Shown here: positions 15,758 to 24,835 of the stretch, one piece after another | Position numbering within the stretch: the first letter of the stretch is position 1 | Layout: each line of letters begins with the position of its first letter | NCBI GenBank assembly: GCA_965242485.1 | Contig: CBDESM010000003.1 | Coordinates: 1,054,001-1,118,000, forward strand | DNA length: 64,000 bases | Direction: 5' to 3' | Source of the DNA: CBDESM01 sp965242485 | GTDB taxonomy: Bacteria > Chloroflexota > Dehalococcoidia > Bin125 | Notes under the pieces: model-generated | Told to the model about the DNA's origin: nothing | Databases searched by the model: none | The model's input: only the letters and a program-made list of their open reading frames with translations | Program-made: the position numbers and the translations under genes

Positions 15758-18700
15758 TCAGCTGCCGCCGAACCAGACGACGTCGTTGGGCAGGATCGTG
15801 AATCGGAAGGAGCCGGGCAGCTGCGCGCCGTCCTCGCCTTCGCCGTAGTTGATCCATTCGACGCCGTTCCAGAGCCAGACCGCCCGCGTGCCGGCCGGCC
15901 CGTCGCCGAGGGCTTGGTCGGCGGAGATCGCCGGAGCGCTGCCGCTGCGGACGGCGTAGGCGTCGGTCGCGGCCGCGCCGCCCGGCGTGTTGTAGCTGTA
16001 GGCCGGCCCCGTTCCCGGCGCGTCGTCGGCGGTGCGGGTGTCGATCGGCTCGTTGGCGGTCTTGTCGCCGACGGACGCCCTGAGCACGGAGATGGCGTTG
16101 CCGACGACGGTGATGCTGGCGGAGGCTTCGCCGTTCTTGGTCCGGCGGCGGCGCACCTCCGCCGTATCGGGATCGCCGTCGTGGTCCGAGAGCGCGGGGC
16201 TGGTGACGATCGCGCTGGGCGAGCGCGAGGCGCCGCCCGCGGCCGTCGTGCTGAATTGCACCCACGTGCCGTCGGCGACGGGCGCGCCGTCCTTGTCGAC
16301 GACCGCGGCCGTCGCCGTGAAGGTCCGGGCCAGGCCGGGCAGTTCGTCGGGGATGGAGATGCTGAGCGTTTCGGCCGGCCCGGCGACCGCGAAGGCCGCA
16401 TCGGTCGCGGCGATCCCGCTGCCGGTCAGGGTCGCGGCGTACGCGCCCGACGGGAGCGGCGAGGAGGGCGCGGCCGTGATCGTGACCACGATCTTGCAGC
16501 CGAGCCGGGTGTCCGTGCCGCTGGCGGTGCGGCAGGAGACGGCGGCCGTGTGGCTGCCCGGGGGCAGCGCGGCCCCGTCGGGGCCCTTGATCGTCGCGAC
16601 CGCGTCGCGCGGCAGCGGGGCCTCGTTGCCGCCCTCGTCCTCCGCGCTGATCGGGATTTCGATCACGTCGCGGTCGTCGTCCTCCGTGGCGGAGGAGTGG
16701 ACGCGCGGCATGTCGCCGCCGGCGGCGACCCGGGCGGCGGAGCCGGAGATGACCAGGTCGAGCCGGGCGGAGAAGACGTTGCCGTTTTCGCTGACCACGG
16801 TGGCGTTGATCGAGGCGCTGCCGGCCGACTCGGGCGCGTGGTAGGTGATCGGGATTTCGCGGGTGATGTCCGGCATCTCCCGCGCCTTCAGGGCGAGGCT
16901 GTTGTCGGCCGTGTCGCCGGAGCCGGTCGTCGAGAGGTTGATGATGCAGCTGGAGGCCCGGTTGGCGCAGCCGTACTGGCTGCTCAGGGTGCCGCCGTTG
17001 GCGGAGAGCGTGATCGAGGAGACCGCGCCGATCTGGGTCGAGGCGCCGTTGGCGTTGAAGAGGCGCAGCATCAGCTCGGCCTTGCCGGGCCGGACCGGGA
17101 CCGGGCCGGTCGGGGTGATGTCGTTGACGGGCTTGCGGTCGAGCGCGATCGCCTCGAGCTGGTTGACCGCTTCGACGGAGATGCCGACCGTGCCGAAGGT
17201 CGAGAGCGGGATGAACTCGCGCCAGATGCGGGAGGGCGTGCCCGGCGGCGCCCAGCCGGTGATCGGGCTGCTGGTGCCCCAGCGCAGGCGGCGCCCGGTC
17301 ATCACCCAGATGCCCGCCTCGCGGGAGAAGCTGGCCGAGATCGAGACGTCTTCATCCGCGTCCGGGTCGATCGTGATCACCGGCAGCTCGGGCAGGGCCT
17401 CGGTCGGGTCGGAATTGATCACGTAGCAGGTCAGGCCGTCGGTTTCGGAATCGCCGCCGAGCACGTCGCTGCGGACGCAGCTGAGCGTGTCGTAGTCGCG
17501 GCCGGCGCCGATGTGCAGCCGCTTGCCGCCGTTCGCGGCCCAAGTCGCCGGGCCCCGGATTATGAGGTAGGAGTCGTCGTCGGGGCTGAACTGGTCGGGC
17601 GTAGCTTCGTCCCTGCCCTTGACCAGTTCGTATCGGGTCCAGGCCGCGGGACGCCCTTCGTTGCGGTAGGCGACGGCGTGGTAGAAGTTCTGGTCGGTGC
17701 CGAGCACGGACCAGTACTGGCCGTTGGCGTTGGTGTAGCCGAAGCCGATCGTGAGCGGGGCCGACTCGCCGGGCGAGAGCATGCCGTCGGCGTCGCTGAG
17801 CAGGTAGCGCTTGGTGACGACGTCTTCGACGGCGCGCCGGGCGACGTAGGAGAAGTTGAAGGCGGGCCGGCCGGTGGCGGGGTCGGGCTTGAGCACGCCG
17901 GAGAGGGTGACGTCGCCGCTGCCGGCGGCGTGCTTGTACTCGAGGCTGGCCGGGAAGTAGGGCGCGGCATCGCCGATGGCCGTCATGCTGGCCTGCTCTT
18001 GGGTGAGGCGGTAGCGGGCCGAATGTTTGAGCATCTCGCGGCTCATGGTCAGGGTGCAGGGGCCCGTGCAGGAGAAGGTGCCGGCGGGCCGCATCACGCC
18101 GTCGGGGCCTCCGAGCAGGGTGAGCGTGCCGCTGGGGACGGTGATCCGGACCGCGTCGTCTTCGGCGAGGTCGGCGTAGGTCGCGCCGCCGAACAGGCCG
18201 CGGCCGCCGGGCAGGAGCGGTTCGCCCACGCCCCAGTGCGCCGGCACCCCGGTGAACCAGTGGTAGCCGATGCCGAGGTTGAGCTGGTTCTCGAAGTTGT
18301 ACTGGTTCAGCTCGGCCTTGAGCTTGACGTCCGCCGGCGCGGCGGCGACGTTGAGGGTCAGCGTGTCGGTGCCGAGCGTCATGAACTCGATCTCGTTCGG
18401 GGTCGACGGGTCGTCGTCTTCCTTGTAGTAGGTGACGGTCAGCGGCAGCGATCCGGTTCGGGTGGGGAACACGAAGGTGGCGGTGCCGAGGTAGTCGAAG
18501 TTTTCGGCCGACCAGCGGATGCTGCTGGGGTAGCGGCACTTGGCCAAGGCCTCGGCGGTGCGGTCGCGCGGGGCGTTGGCGTCGCCGAAGACGTTCTCCA
18601 CGTCGCCGTCCGCGAGGGTGACCGGGCAGAGGTTGCCGAAGACGATGGCGGCCGCGCCGGCGGGGGCCGAGAGCTCGACTTCGTCCCAGTCGTCGAAGGT

Positions 18701-20398
18701 CGTGAAGAACGAGGTGCCGGCGGCGGGGTCGACGTACTCGTACCAGTCGTTGGTGTTGTCGCCGCTGTTCTGCAGGGCGTAGCTGATCGCGACGGGCTCG
18801 CCGACGCGGACGTCGCGGTTGCACTCATCGGTGCTTTTGCCGATGTAGTCGGGGTCGGTCGGGTCCATGTCCTTGCGCACGCAGACGCGCTCGCCGTACT
18901 GGCGGTCGACCAGCGGGGTCGTGACCTCGGCGGGGATCGGCTCGCCCGGGTTCCAGTCGACCCGGTTGGCGTCGGTGTAGCCGTAGGCCTTGTCGGTTTC
19001 GGGGTCGATCGCTTCGGGGTCGTTGCGGAAGAGGATCGAGCGGTGACGGACGACGTGCGGGGTGGCCTCGATGCGGCCCATGCGGACGGTGACCTTGGGA
19101 GTGTTGCGGAAGCCCGACTGGCTCGTTGCGCAGCCGAGCCAGGCTTCGCTGCTGCAATTGACCCAGCCGCTGATCCCGAATTGGATCGGCGTGGCGGCGG
19201 GCGGCGTGGTCGGGCGGAACGAGCCGGGCAGGGTCACCTCGAAGTCGATCGGGGAGAGCTTGGTGCGCCAGCGCTTGTCGTCGCGCAGGCTCTTCTGGCC
19301 GGTCAGCTCGACCCAGTTGCCGATGTTCAGGTTGCAGGAAGCGGGGATGTGGCGGTAGGCCTGCGGCGGGGCCTCGGTCCAGAACCCGTTGAGGCAGACG
19401 TTGTCGTCCGACCCGACTTTCTGCCAAGGGCTGAGCTGGCCGGCTTGCAGGGGCCAGTTGCGGGTGGGCGTGTTGGTGTCGCTGTCGTGGTCCCAGAGCG
19501 GGAAGTCCGCGTAGGTGCGGAAGGGGGTGTGCCAGCCGTCGGAGCTGAGCTCCCAGCGGATGTAGCCGACGTCGCGCATCTCGGCCAGTTGGGCGTCGGT
19601 CGGGGCGCCGCTGACGGTCTCGGTGACGATCCAGGCGCGGACCCGGATCGTGGTGCTGGTGCCGGTGTTGTAGCGGCCGGTGCCGTCGGGGGTGAGCAGC
19701 TGGTTGGAGGAGTCGATCGGCACGATGTGCAGCTGGACCTTCTTCTTGTCGCTCACGTTGGTGTGGAACTCGGTCTCGGAAGTCGTGGCGTTGCCGCCGG
19801 TCTTGCGGGCGACGACGGAGAATTTGCGGCCGACGTAGTTGGTCGGCATGTCGATCTTGAGGTCGAGCGCGCGGACGGGCGAGGTGCCGGTGCCGGAGGA
19901 ATCGCCCGAGGCGGTGCGCCATTGGGCCGGGGTCAGCTGGCAGGAGGCGGCCGGGGAGCCGGTTTCGGCGGTGCAGGAAATGGCGTTGCCGTTGTCGAGT
20001 TTCCAAGAGGCGCCGCTGAGCGGGGAGGCGAAGCTGCCGGTTTCGCTGATCCGGATCGTGATGTTCGAGAAATCGTTGTAGGTCGCCCGCTGATCGGGCG
20101 AGGATTCCGTGGGCGTGGTCGTGACGCCGGTCTTGGTCAGCCAGAGCCGCACTTTGATCCCGGTCACGGTCGTGTTGTGGAAGAAGCCTTGGACGTCGAA
20201 GCCGCCTTGGGCGGCGGGCACGACCGGGGTGCTGCCGCTGCGGAGGGCGACGTAGACCTCGGCGTCGGCGTTCGCGACCTGCGCGTCGGCGCGTTCGCCG
20301 AAGCTGAGCACGCCCGCGACGGCGGCGGCGGCGAGCACTGCCGCGAGCAGCAATCGCGGCGCGATGGGGACACGTTCGGGCAAGGCGGGACGGGTCAT
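15758..20398 (-). CDS. Giant secreted protein of unknown function
   Basis: A 1546-residue exported protein. The ATG at 20398 has AAGGAG upstream and begins a clear signal peptide: Arg-containing start, hydrophobic core LLLAAVLAAAAVAGVLSF, probable cleavage after ERADA. The rest is beta-rich, with many Cys pairs (for example CSTSQ-like and GCKIVVTI stretches), Ig-like strand patterns in the C-terminal third and a final WNGVEWINYGEGEDG..LPGSFRF segment. I see no sortase motif, C-terminal membrane anchor or enzyme active site. It is probably a surface or extracellular structural/adhesive protein. It sits between two heme genes, and an 11-base homopolymer lies in its upstream region. Confidence 0.85.
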   Translation of the reverse strand: MTRPALPERVPIAPRLLLAAVLAAAAVAGVLSFGERADAQVANADAEVYVALRSGSTPVVPAAQGGFDVQGFFHNTTVTGIKVRLWLTKTGVTTTPTESSPDQRATYNDFSNITIRISETGSFASPLSGASWKLDNGNAISCTAETGSPAASCQLTPAQWRTASGDSSGTGTSPVRALDLKIDMPTNYVGRKFSVVARKTGGNATTSETEFHTNVSDKKKVQLHIVPIDSSNQLLTPDGTGRYNTGTSTTIRVRAWIVTETVSGAPTDAQLAEMRDVGYIRWELSSDGWHTPFRTYADFPLWDHDSDTNTPTRNWPLQAGQLSPWQKVGSDDNVCLNGFWTEAPPQAYRHIPASCNLNIGNWVELTGQKSLRDDKRWRTKLSPIDFEVTLPGSFRPTTPPAATPIQFGISGWVNCSSEAWLGCATSQSGFRNTPKVTVRMGRIEATPHVVRHRSILFRNDPEAIDPETDKAYGYTDANRVDWNPGEPIPAEVTTPLVDRQYGERVCVRKDMDPTDPDYIGKSTDECNRDVRVGEPVAISYALQNSGDNTNDWYEYVDPAAGTSFFTTFDDWDEVELSAPAGAAAIVFGNLCPVTLADGDVENVFGDANAPRDRTAEALAKCRYPSSIRWSAENFDYLGTATFVFPTRTGSLPLTVTYYKEDDDPSTPNEIEFMTLGTDTLTLNVAAAPADVKLKAELNQYNFENQLNLGIGYHWFTGVPAHWGVGEPLLPGGRGLFGGATYADLAEDDAVRITVPSGTLTLLGGPDGVMRPAGTFSCTGPCTLTMSREMLKHSARYRLTQEQASMTAIGDAAPYFPASLEYKHAAGSGDVTLSGVLKPDPATGRPAFNFSYVARRAVEDVVTKRYLLSDADGMLSPGESAPLTIGFGYTNANGQYWSVLGTDQNFYHAVAYRNEGRPAAWTRYELVKGRDEATPDQFSPDDDSYLIIRGPATWAANGGKRLHIGAGRDYDTLSCVRSDVLGGDSETDGLTCYVINSDPTEALPELPVITIDPDADEDVSISASFSREAGIWVMTGRRLRWGTSSPITGWAPPGTPSRIWREFIPLSTFGTVGISVEAVNQLEAIALDRKPVNDITPTGPVPVRPGKAELMLRLFNANGASTQIGAVSSITLSANGGTLSSQYGCANRASSCIINLSTTGSGDTADNSLALKAREMPDITREIPITYHAPESAGSASINATVVSENGNVFSARLDLVISGSAARVAAGGDMPRVHSSATEDDDRDVIEIPISAEDEGGNEAPLPRDAVATIKGPDGAALPPGSHTAAVSCRTASGTDTRLGCKIVVTITAAPSSPLPSGAYAATLTGSGIAATDAAFAVAGPAETLSISIPDELPGLARTFTATAAVVDKDGAPVADGTWVQFSTTAAGGASRSPSAIVTSPALSDHDGDPDTAEVRRRRTKNGEASASITVVGNAISVLRASVGDKTANEPIDTRTADDAPGTGPAYSYNTPGGAAATDAYAVRSGSAPAISADQALGDGPAGTRAVWLWNGVEWINYGEGEDGAQLPGSFRFTILPNDVVWFGGS

Positions 20399-20458
20399 GG
20401 ATGCGGACTCCTTCAAGGTCAGCCGAGGGGGTCGGCCGAGGGGCAAGCGCAAGACTCA

Positions 20459-20501
20459 GCCCCCTTAGATAAGAGGGGGGGGGGGTCTAGAGTCAAGCCC
20501 C
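20459..20501 (-). repeat. G11/C11 homopolymer within an inverted repeat, upstream of the secreted-protein gene
   Basis: Eleven consecutive G (20475-20485; C on the coding strand) lie 77 bp before the secreted-protein start. They are flanked by CCCCTTA-GA-TAAGAGGGG and an outer GACTC/GAGTC pair, giving a potential hairpin. No T-run follows on the minus strand, so a terminator for cobA-hemD is unlikely. A slipping homopolymer in a 5' region is a common phase-variation device. Confidence 0.55.
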
Positions 20502-20525
20502 TCACGGCTTGGTTTTACGCGCGCG

Positions 20526-22112
20526 TTACATTTGCGTGGCAGCCAAGGCGGCGACCAGTCCCGCGGCCGTGTGCTCCGCCGCTTCGGCTTGAATCGAGAG
20601 GCCGGCGGCGCGGGCGGCGGCGGCGGTGACGGGGCCGATGCAGGCGATCCGCGCAGCGCGCAGCGCTTCGACTCCGGCCAATTCGACCATGCCGCGCACC
20701 GTCGAGGGCGAGGTGAACGTCACCGCGTCGATCCGCCCGCCGCGCAGCTCCGCCAGCACGGCCGCGTCTCCCGCGGCCGTCTCCGCGCGGTACGCCGCGG
20801 CATCGGTCACCGCCGCCCCCGCCGCCCGCAGGCCCTCGGCCAGCGCCGGATCCCCGTCCGCGCTCCGCGCCAGCAGGACGCGCGAACCGCCGCCCGCCGC
20901 GGCCGCCGCGTCGAGCAACGCTCCCAGCAGCGCCCGCGTGGTGTGCGGCGCGGGAGTCAGGTCCGCCTGAATTCCGCGTTCCGCGAGCGCCGCGGCCGTG
21001 GCCGGCCCGATCGCGGCGACCCGCGTTCCGCCGAACGCGCGCGCGTCCAGCCCGGCCGCGCCGAGCCGCCGCCAGGCGCGCTCGACCCCGTTGGCGCTGG
21101 TGAAGGCGGCCCAATCGAACCCGCCGCCGGCCAGCGCCGAGATCGCCTCGTCAATCGCCGCGTACCCGTCGTCCGGCGGCAGGATCTCGATCGCCGGCAT
21201 CAACACCGGCACGGCCCCCGCCGCACGCAGCAGCCCCGCCAACGCCTCCCCCTGCCCCGCCGGCCGCGTCACCAGCACCCGCAACCCCGCCAACGGCCGC
21301 GCTCCCCCGCCGGTTCGGCTTCCTTGCGGTGCGGCGGGCATGTGCTCCGCGGCCCGTTGTTCGCCGCTGGGCGGATGTTCGTGGGCCGGGGCGAGCGCGA
21401 CCGCTTCGCCGATGACCAGCGTGATCGGCGTTTCGAGGGCGGCTTCCGCGACCGTTCGGCCGAGTTTGCCGAGCGTCGCGATCGCGCTCCGCTGCGCGGC
21501 CGAGCCGGCCTGCGAGATCGCCGCCGCGGGCGTGCCCGGGTCCAGCCCGGCCGCGATCAGCCGCTCCGCGATCGCGCCCGCCCGCCGCCCGCCCATCAAC
21601 ACGACGATGGTCCCGCCGACTTGCGCCAGCGCTCCCCAATCGACGGGCGGCGCGCCGGCCGCCTCAGTTCCGCTGACGACCGTGAAGGCCGAAGCCGCGC
21701 GCCGATCGGTCACCGGGATCCCCGCCAGCCCCGGCGCCGCGACGGCAGCCGAAACGCCCGGAATCACCTCGACCGCGATCCCCGCCTCGGCCAGTGCCGA
21801 AACCTCCTCTCCCCCCCGCCCGAACACGAACGGATCCCCTCCCTTCAGCCGCACCACGGATTTCCCCTCCCGCGCCAGCGCAATCATCCGCTCCGCAATC
21901 CGCCCCTGCCGCCCCTCAGCCCCCCCCGCCCCGCCCCGCACCCCCACGTCAATCACCAGCGCCCCCCCCCGAGCCTCCGCAATAAGGCGCGGAGAGACAA
22001 GCCGGTCGTGGAGCACGACATCAGCCGCCCGCAAGGCTTCCAGCCCGGCGACGGTGATCAGCCGATCACCGAGCCCCGCACCGACTAAGACCACGCGCCC
22101 GCTTCGTCCCAT
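20526..22112 (-). CDS. cobA-hemD: Fused uroporphyrinogen-III C-methyltransferase / uroporphyrinogen-III synthase
   Basis: A 528-residue bifunctional protein. Residues ~1-245 are SUMT (VVLVGAGLGDRLITVAGLEAL, VVRLKGGDPFVFGRGGEE, VIPGVSAAVAAPGLAGIPVT), which doubly methylates uroporphyrinogen III to precorrin-2 for siroheme or cobalamin. After a ~30-residue linker, residues ~275-528 are HemD (LRVLVTRPAGQGEALAGLL, WAAFTSANGVE, VTFTSPSTVRGM), which cyclises hydroxymethylbilane. The fusion serves both heme and siroheme branches. The ATG is six bases after TACCCT, implying its own leaderless promoter and independence from the nuclease gene upstream. Confidence 0.93.
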   Translation of the reverse strand: MGRSGRVVLVGAGLGDRLITVAGLEALRAADVVLHDRLVSPRLIAEARGGALVIDVGVRGGAGGAEGRQGRIAERMIALAREGKSVVRLKGGDPFVFGRGGEEVSALAEAGIAVEVIPGVSAAVAAPGLAGIPVTDRRAASAFTVVSGTEAAGAPPVDWGALAQVGGTIVVLMGGRRAGAIAERLIAAGLDPGTPAAAISQAGSAAQRSAIATLGKLGRTVAEAALETPITLVIGEAVALAPAHEHPPSGEQRAAEHMPAAPQGSRTGGGARPLAGLRVLVTRPAGQGEALAGLLRAAGAVPVLMPAIEILPPDDGYAAIDEAISALAGGGFDWAAFTSANGVERAWRRLGAAGLDARAFGGTRVAAIGPATAAALAERGIQADLTPAPHTTRALLGALLDAAAAAGGGSRVLLARSADGDPALAEGLRAAGAAVTDAAAYRAETAAGDAAVLAELRGGRIDAVTFTSPSTVRGMVELAGVEALRAARIACIGPVTAAAARAAGLSIQAEAAEHTAAGLVAALAATQM

Positions 22113-22147
22113 GTTGCGAGGGTAGGCCCGTCGGAGGCGAAGAACGC

Positions 22148-23203
22148 TCAGCCGCCGCCGTATCGCTCTATGACTGCGCCCAGGAACTGTTGGAGCGCCG
22201 GACGCACCGTTTCGACTTGAGTGACCGAAGCAGAGGGGAAAGCACGCCAAGATTTGTGCGATGTCTTCCGTTCCGGAACGTCCGCATCGCGGAAAGCGCT
22301 ATACATCTGGTCAAACTCTTCTGGGAACGCCTTGGCGATGGCGTCGTAGATGACGATGTAGATCTGACCAGTCACCCGCGTGCTTCCGCGCACGGAGACT
22401 GCGGATATGTTCCGCTGGGTCAGGCGCTGGCCATCGTTGTCTGTCGCGGGCAACGAGAACCGCAGCAGATTCTTGTGCGGAGACTCGCGGGGCACCAGAT
22501 CAGCGAAACAGCCGCGCATGATTTTCACCGCGGCGTCGAACTGCTCCAGTGCTTCCCGTTCCCTTGCCCGATTTCTCGGATCAACGGCGGTGCGCACCAC
22601 TGCCCCCATATCGTGCTTGCGCTCGTCGTCCAGCTCCACGTATCGCGCCAAGAGCTGCTCGCCGTCCCGCTGATATGCGGCGAATTCGACGATCGAGATA
22701 TCGACGCCGGCTTCACGCAGCCATTTCGCGATCCGCCTCGTCGCATCATCTGCGCCGATGCCCACGCAGCAGATCGCTGTCCGTCCGCGCCGCGAGAGAT
22801 CGCCGTTCGATGAATGGTCCGCGTACCAGTCGGCGAAGTCGTCGATCTTCGGAATGTCCTTGTTGTCCGAATGTGCGGCGATGTGCTGGGAGAGTTCCGC
22901 CTCGGACATTTCATCGAGCGCCGATGCGTAATCGAGCGCCTGCGTGATGGCGTCGCGCGGCGTGCCTCCGCGCTTCAGCTCGTAGACGACCAGCGTTCCA
23001 TCGCTCGTCACGCCCAGCAGATCAAGCGGGCCGCCGCCGGTCCTGATTTGCCGGCCGACCAGCGCGACCCCATCCCCGAGCAATTCCGGATTCCGGGCCA
23101 GGATGTCTTCCAAATTCTGTTCCGTGTCCATCCGTGGCGTCTTTGCCAGCAGATGTGCGGATTCTTCGTCGATCCGCCAGATCCGAAATTCTTCAGCCAT
23201 CAT
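22148..23203 (-). CDS. DUF91/NucS-like nuclease-domain protein
   Basis: A 351-residue protein. The N-terminal half has a PD-(D/E)XK nuclease pattern: LEDILARNPELLG, then LDLLGVTSDGTLVVYELKRG, giving the Asp and the E-x-K, followed by RDAITQALDYAS. This resembles NucS/DUF91 and related modification-dependent or mismatch endonucleases. The C-terminal half (about 190-351) is unrecognised. Two ATGs (23203, 23200) follow AAGGAA; the second has better spacing. The start lies inside the end of hemC (11 bp overlap), so it is coupled to the heme operon. Base composition is lower in GC than its neighbours, suggesting acquisition. Confidence 0.72.
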   Translation of the reverse strand: MMAEEFRIWRIDEESAHLLAKTPRMDTEQNLEDILARNPELLGDGVALVGRQIRTGGGPLDLLGVTSDGTLVVYELKRGGTPRDAITQALDYASALDEMSEAELSQHIAAHSDNKDIPKIDDFADWYADHSSNGDLSRRGRTAICCVGIGADDATRRIAKWLREAGVDISIVEFAAYQRDGEQLLARYVELDDERKHDMGAVVRTAVDPRNRAREREALEQFDAAVKIMRGCFADLVPRESPHKNLLRFSLPATDNDGQRLTQRNISAVSVRGSTRVTGQIYIVIYDAIAKAFPEEFDQMYSAFRDADVPERKTSHKSWRAFPSASVTQVETVRPALQQFLGAVIERYGGG

Positions 23204-24122
23204 TCGTTCCTTGTCCGGTACCGATGCCCGCCTCGTGCCGACGGGTTGTCTCGTCGCTCGGCAGCAGCAATCTACCCACACGGCGGCCAATCTCTTCCGC
23301 ATCTTCGCCGCTCCGCTGCACGTCTACCTGCCGCTCTCCCCGCTCGTCCAAGAGGCGGGCGGCGAGGGTGATGGCGCTGGCGCGGGCGTGGGCTAGGGCG
23401 GCTACGGGGAGGGTGCAGCCTGGGCCTAGCTCGCGGAGCATTGCGCGTTCGGCTTGTACTGCTAGGGCTGATGCGGTGTCGGAGCAGGGGCGGAGCGGGT
23501 CGGCTTCGTTGGCGCGGCTTTGGAGGAGGAGCGCGCCTTGGCCGGGGGCGGGGAGCATGATGTTTATTGGGAGGAGTTCGGATGCTTCGTCGAGGCGGTT
23601 GAGGCGGGCCAAGCCGGCGGCGGCGAGGAGCAGGGCGTCGTACTCGGCTTGGGCGAGTTTGCGGAGGCGGGTGTCGATGTTGCCGCGGATGGGAGCGACT
23701 TGCAGGTCGGGGCGGGCGGCTCGGAGCTGGGCGGCGCGGCGGCTGCTGCCGGTGCCGACCGTCGCGCCGGGCGGCAGCGCTGCGAGGGTGGAGCCGTCGC
23801 GGGCGATCAGGGCGTCGCGGACGTCGGCGCGGGGGAGCACGGCGGCGAGGGCGGTGCCTTCCAGCAGCGTCGAGGGCACGTCTTTGGCCGAATGCACGGC
23901 GACGTCGATCTCGCGCCGGAGCAGCGCTTCTTCGAGCGCCCGGGCGAAGATGCCCTGTCCGCCGATCCGGGAGAGCGGCGAACGCTGGTCGCGGTCGCCC
24001 TGGGTGCGGATGATCACGCGCTCGGTCTCGAAGCCGATGGCGGCGAGCGCGGCTTCGGCCTCAGCGGCCTGGGCGAGCGAGAGGGCGCTGCCGCGTGTGC
24101 CGAGCCGCAACCGTTCAGGCAT
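23193..24122 (-). CDS. hemC: Hydroxymethylbilane synthase (porphobilinogen deaminase)
   Basis: A 309-residue enzyme that polymerises four porphobilinogens. RLGTRGSALSLAQA opens it, then GGQGIFARALEEALL and VHSAKDVPSTL with the active-site Asp region; VGTGSSRRAAQL and RGNIDTRLRKL bind substrate, and LPAPGQGAL leads to the cofactor Cys in GPGCTLPVAA. All key elements are intact. Its start overlaps the upstream precorrin-2 dehydrogenase gene by 8 bp and its end overlaps the nuclease gene start, so three genes are translationally coupled. Confidence 0.96.
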   Translation of the reverse strand: MPERLRLGTRGSALSLAQAAEAEAALAAIGFETERVIIRTQGDRDQRSPLSRIGGQGIFARALEEALLRREIDVAVHSAKDVPSTLLEGTALAAVLPRADVRDALIARDGSTLAALPPGATVGTGSSRRAAQLRAARPDLQVAPIRGNIDTRLRKLAQAEYDALLLAAAGLARLNRLDEASELLPINIMLPAPGQGALLLQSRANEADPLRPCSDTASALAVQAERAMLRELGPGCTLPVAALAHARASAITLAARLLDERGERQVDVQRSGEDAEEIGRRVGRLLLPSDETTRRHEAGIGTGQGTNDG

Positions 24123-24834
24123 CGCCGTCGCCGCGCCGGGCTCCGCAGGGGGTGAGCAGCGACGGATGCTCCGCGGGGTCTCCCCAGAGGCCCGCGCCGA
24201 GCCGCGCCAGCAGCAGCGCCTTGGCCTGCCCGCGCCGCCGCTGCGCGATCAGCGCCCGCAGCCTGCCGTCGATCGCGTCCTGCCAGGCCTCGGCCGGAAT
24301 CTCCGCGAACGCGCGCAGGCGGCGCAGCTCGGCCCGCGTCTCGCCGACCAGCGCGGTCAGCCCGCCGGCGTCTTCGGCGAGGAAATCGGAGAGCTCCTCG
24401 CGCAGGCGGCGCGAGATCGCGGGGCTCGCGCCGCCGGTCGAGATCGCCAGGGTCACGGGCGGGTCGCGCACGACCGCGGGCAGGATGAAGTCGCAATGCG
24501 CGGGGTCGTCGGCCGCGTTGATCGGCACGCCGCATTCGCGCGCCTCGGCGAACAGGGCCGCGTTTTCGGCCGCGTCGCCCGTCGCCGCCATCACGATCGC
24601 GCAGCCGGCCATTCCGCCGCGCTCGTAGGCCCGGCCGGTCCAGCGCGCCGCGCCCTCCTCGACGGCGCGGCGCAGCTCGCAGCAGAGCGAGTCGGCGGCG
24701 ACGGTGATCTCGGCCCGCGCAGCCCGCAGCCCGCGCACCTTCTCGGCCGCGAGCGGGCCGCCGCCGATCACGAGCACGGGCCGCCCGCGCAGGTTCCAGA
24801 AGACCGGGTACCAAGGTTCCGAGACAGCGCTCAA
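24115..24834 (-). CDS. Precorrin-2 dehydrogenase / sirohydrochlorin ferrochelatase-like (CysG N-terminal, Met8 type)
   Basis: A 239-residue NAD-dependent enzyme of siroheme synthesis. WNLRGRPVLVIGGGPLAAEKVRGL is the Rossmann loop, AATGDAAEN..F follows, then VPINAADDPAHCDFILPAVV with the conserved Asp, and STGGASPAISRRLREEL. The helical tail replaces the SUMT domain of CysG, which is supplied here by the separate CobA-HemD protein. The start is a TTG one base after the preceding stop, with GGAG six bases upstream. It overlaps hemC by 8 bp. Confidence 0.92.
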   Translation of the reverse strand: MSAVSEPWYPVFWNLRGRPVLVIGGGPLAAEKVRGLRAARAEITVAADSLCCELRRAVEEGAARWTGRAYERGGMAGCAIVMAATGDAAENAALFAEARECGVPINAADDPAHCDFILPAVVRDPPVTLAISTGGASPAISRRLREELSDFLAEDAGGLTALVGETRAELRRLRAFAEIPAEAWQDAIDGRLRALIAQRRRGQAKALLLARLGAGLWGDPAEHPSLLTPCGARRGDGDA

Positions 24835-24835
24835 C

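Noticed and set aside
14650..16401. Extension of the HAD hydrolase frame through hemB into the secreted-protein gene (852 codons)
   Set aside because: Only the last 268 codons have HAD motifs; the rest is frame-shadow, and an ATGA overlap marks the real start at 14649.
20459..20501. Intrinsic terminator for cobA-hemD at the G11 hairpin
   Set aside because: The hairpin is weak and asymmetric and no T-run follows on the minus strand.
15704..20629. 1641-codon open frame on the plus strand opposite the secreted-protein gene
   Set aside because: It is the antisense shadow of a high-GC gene: composition is extreme in Gly/Val/Ala/Asp, there are no domains, and the minus-strand frame has a signal peptide and AAGGAG.
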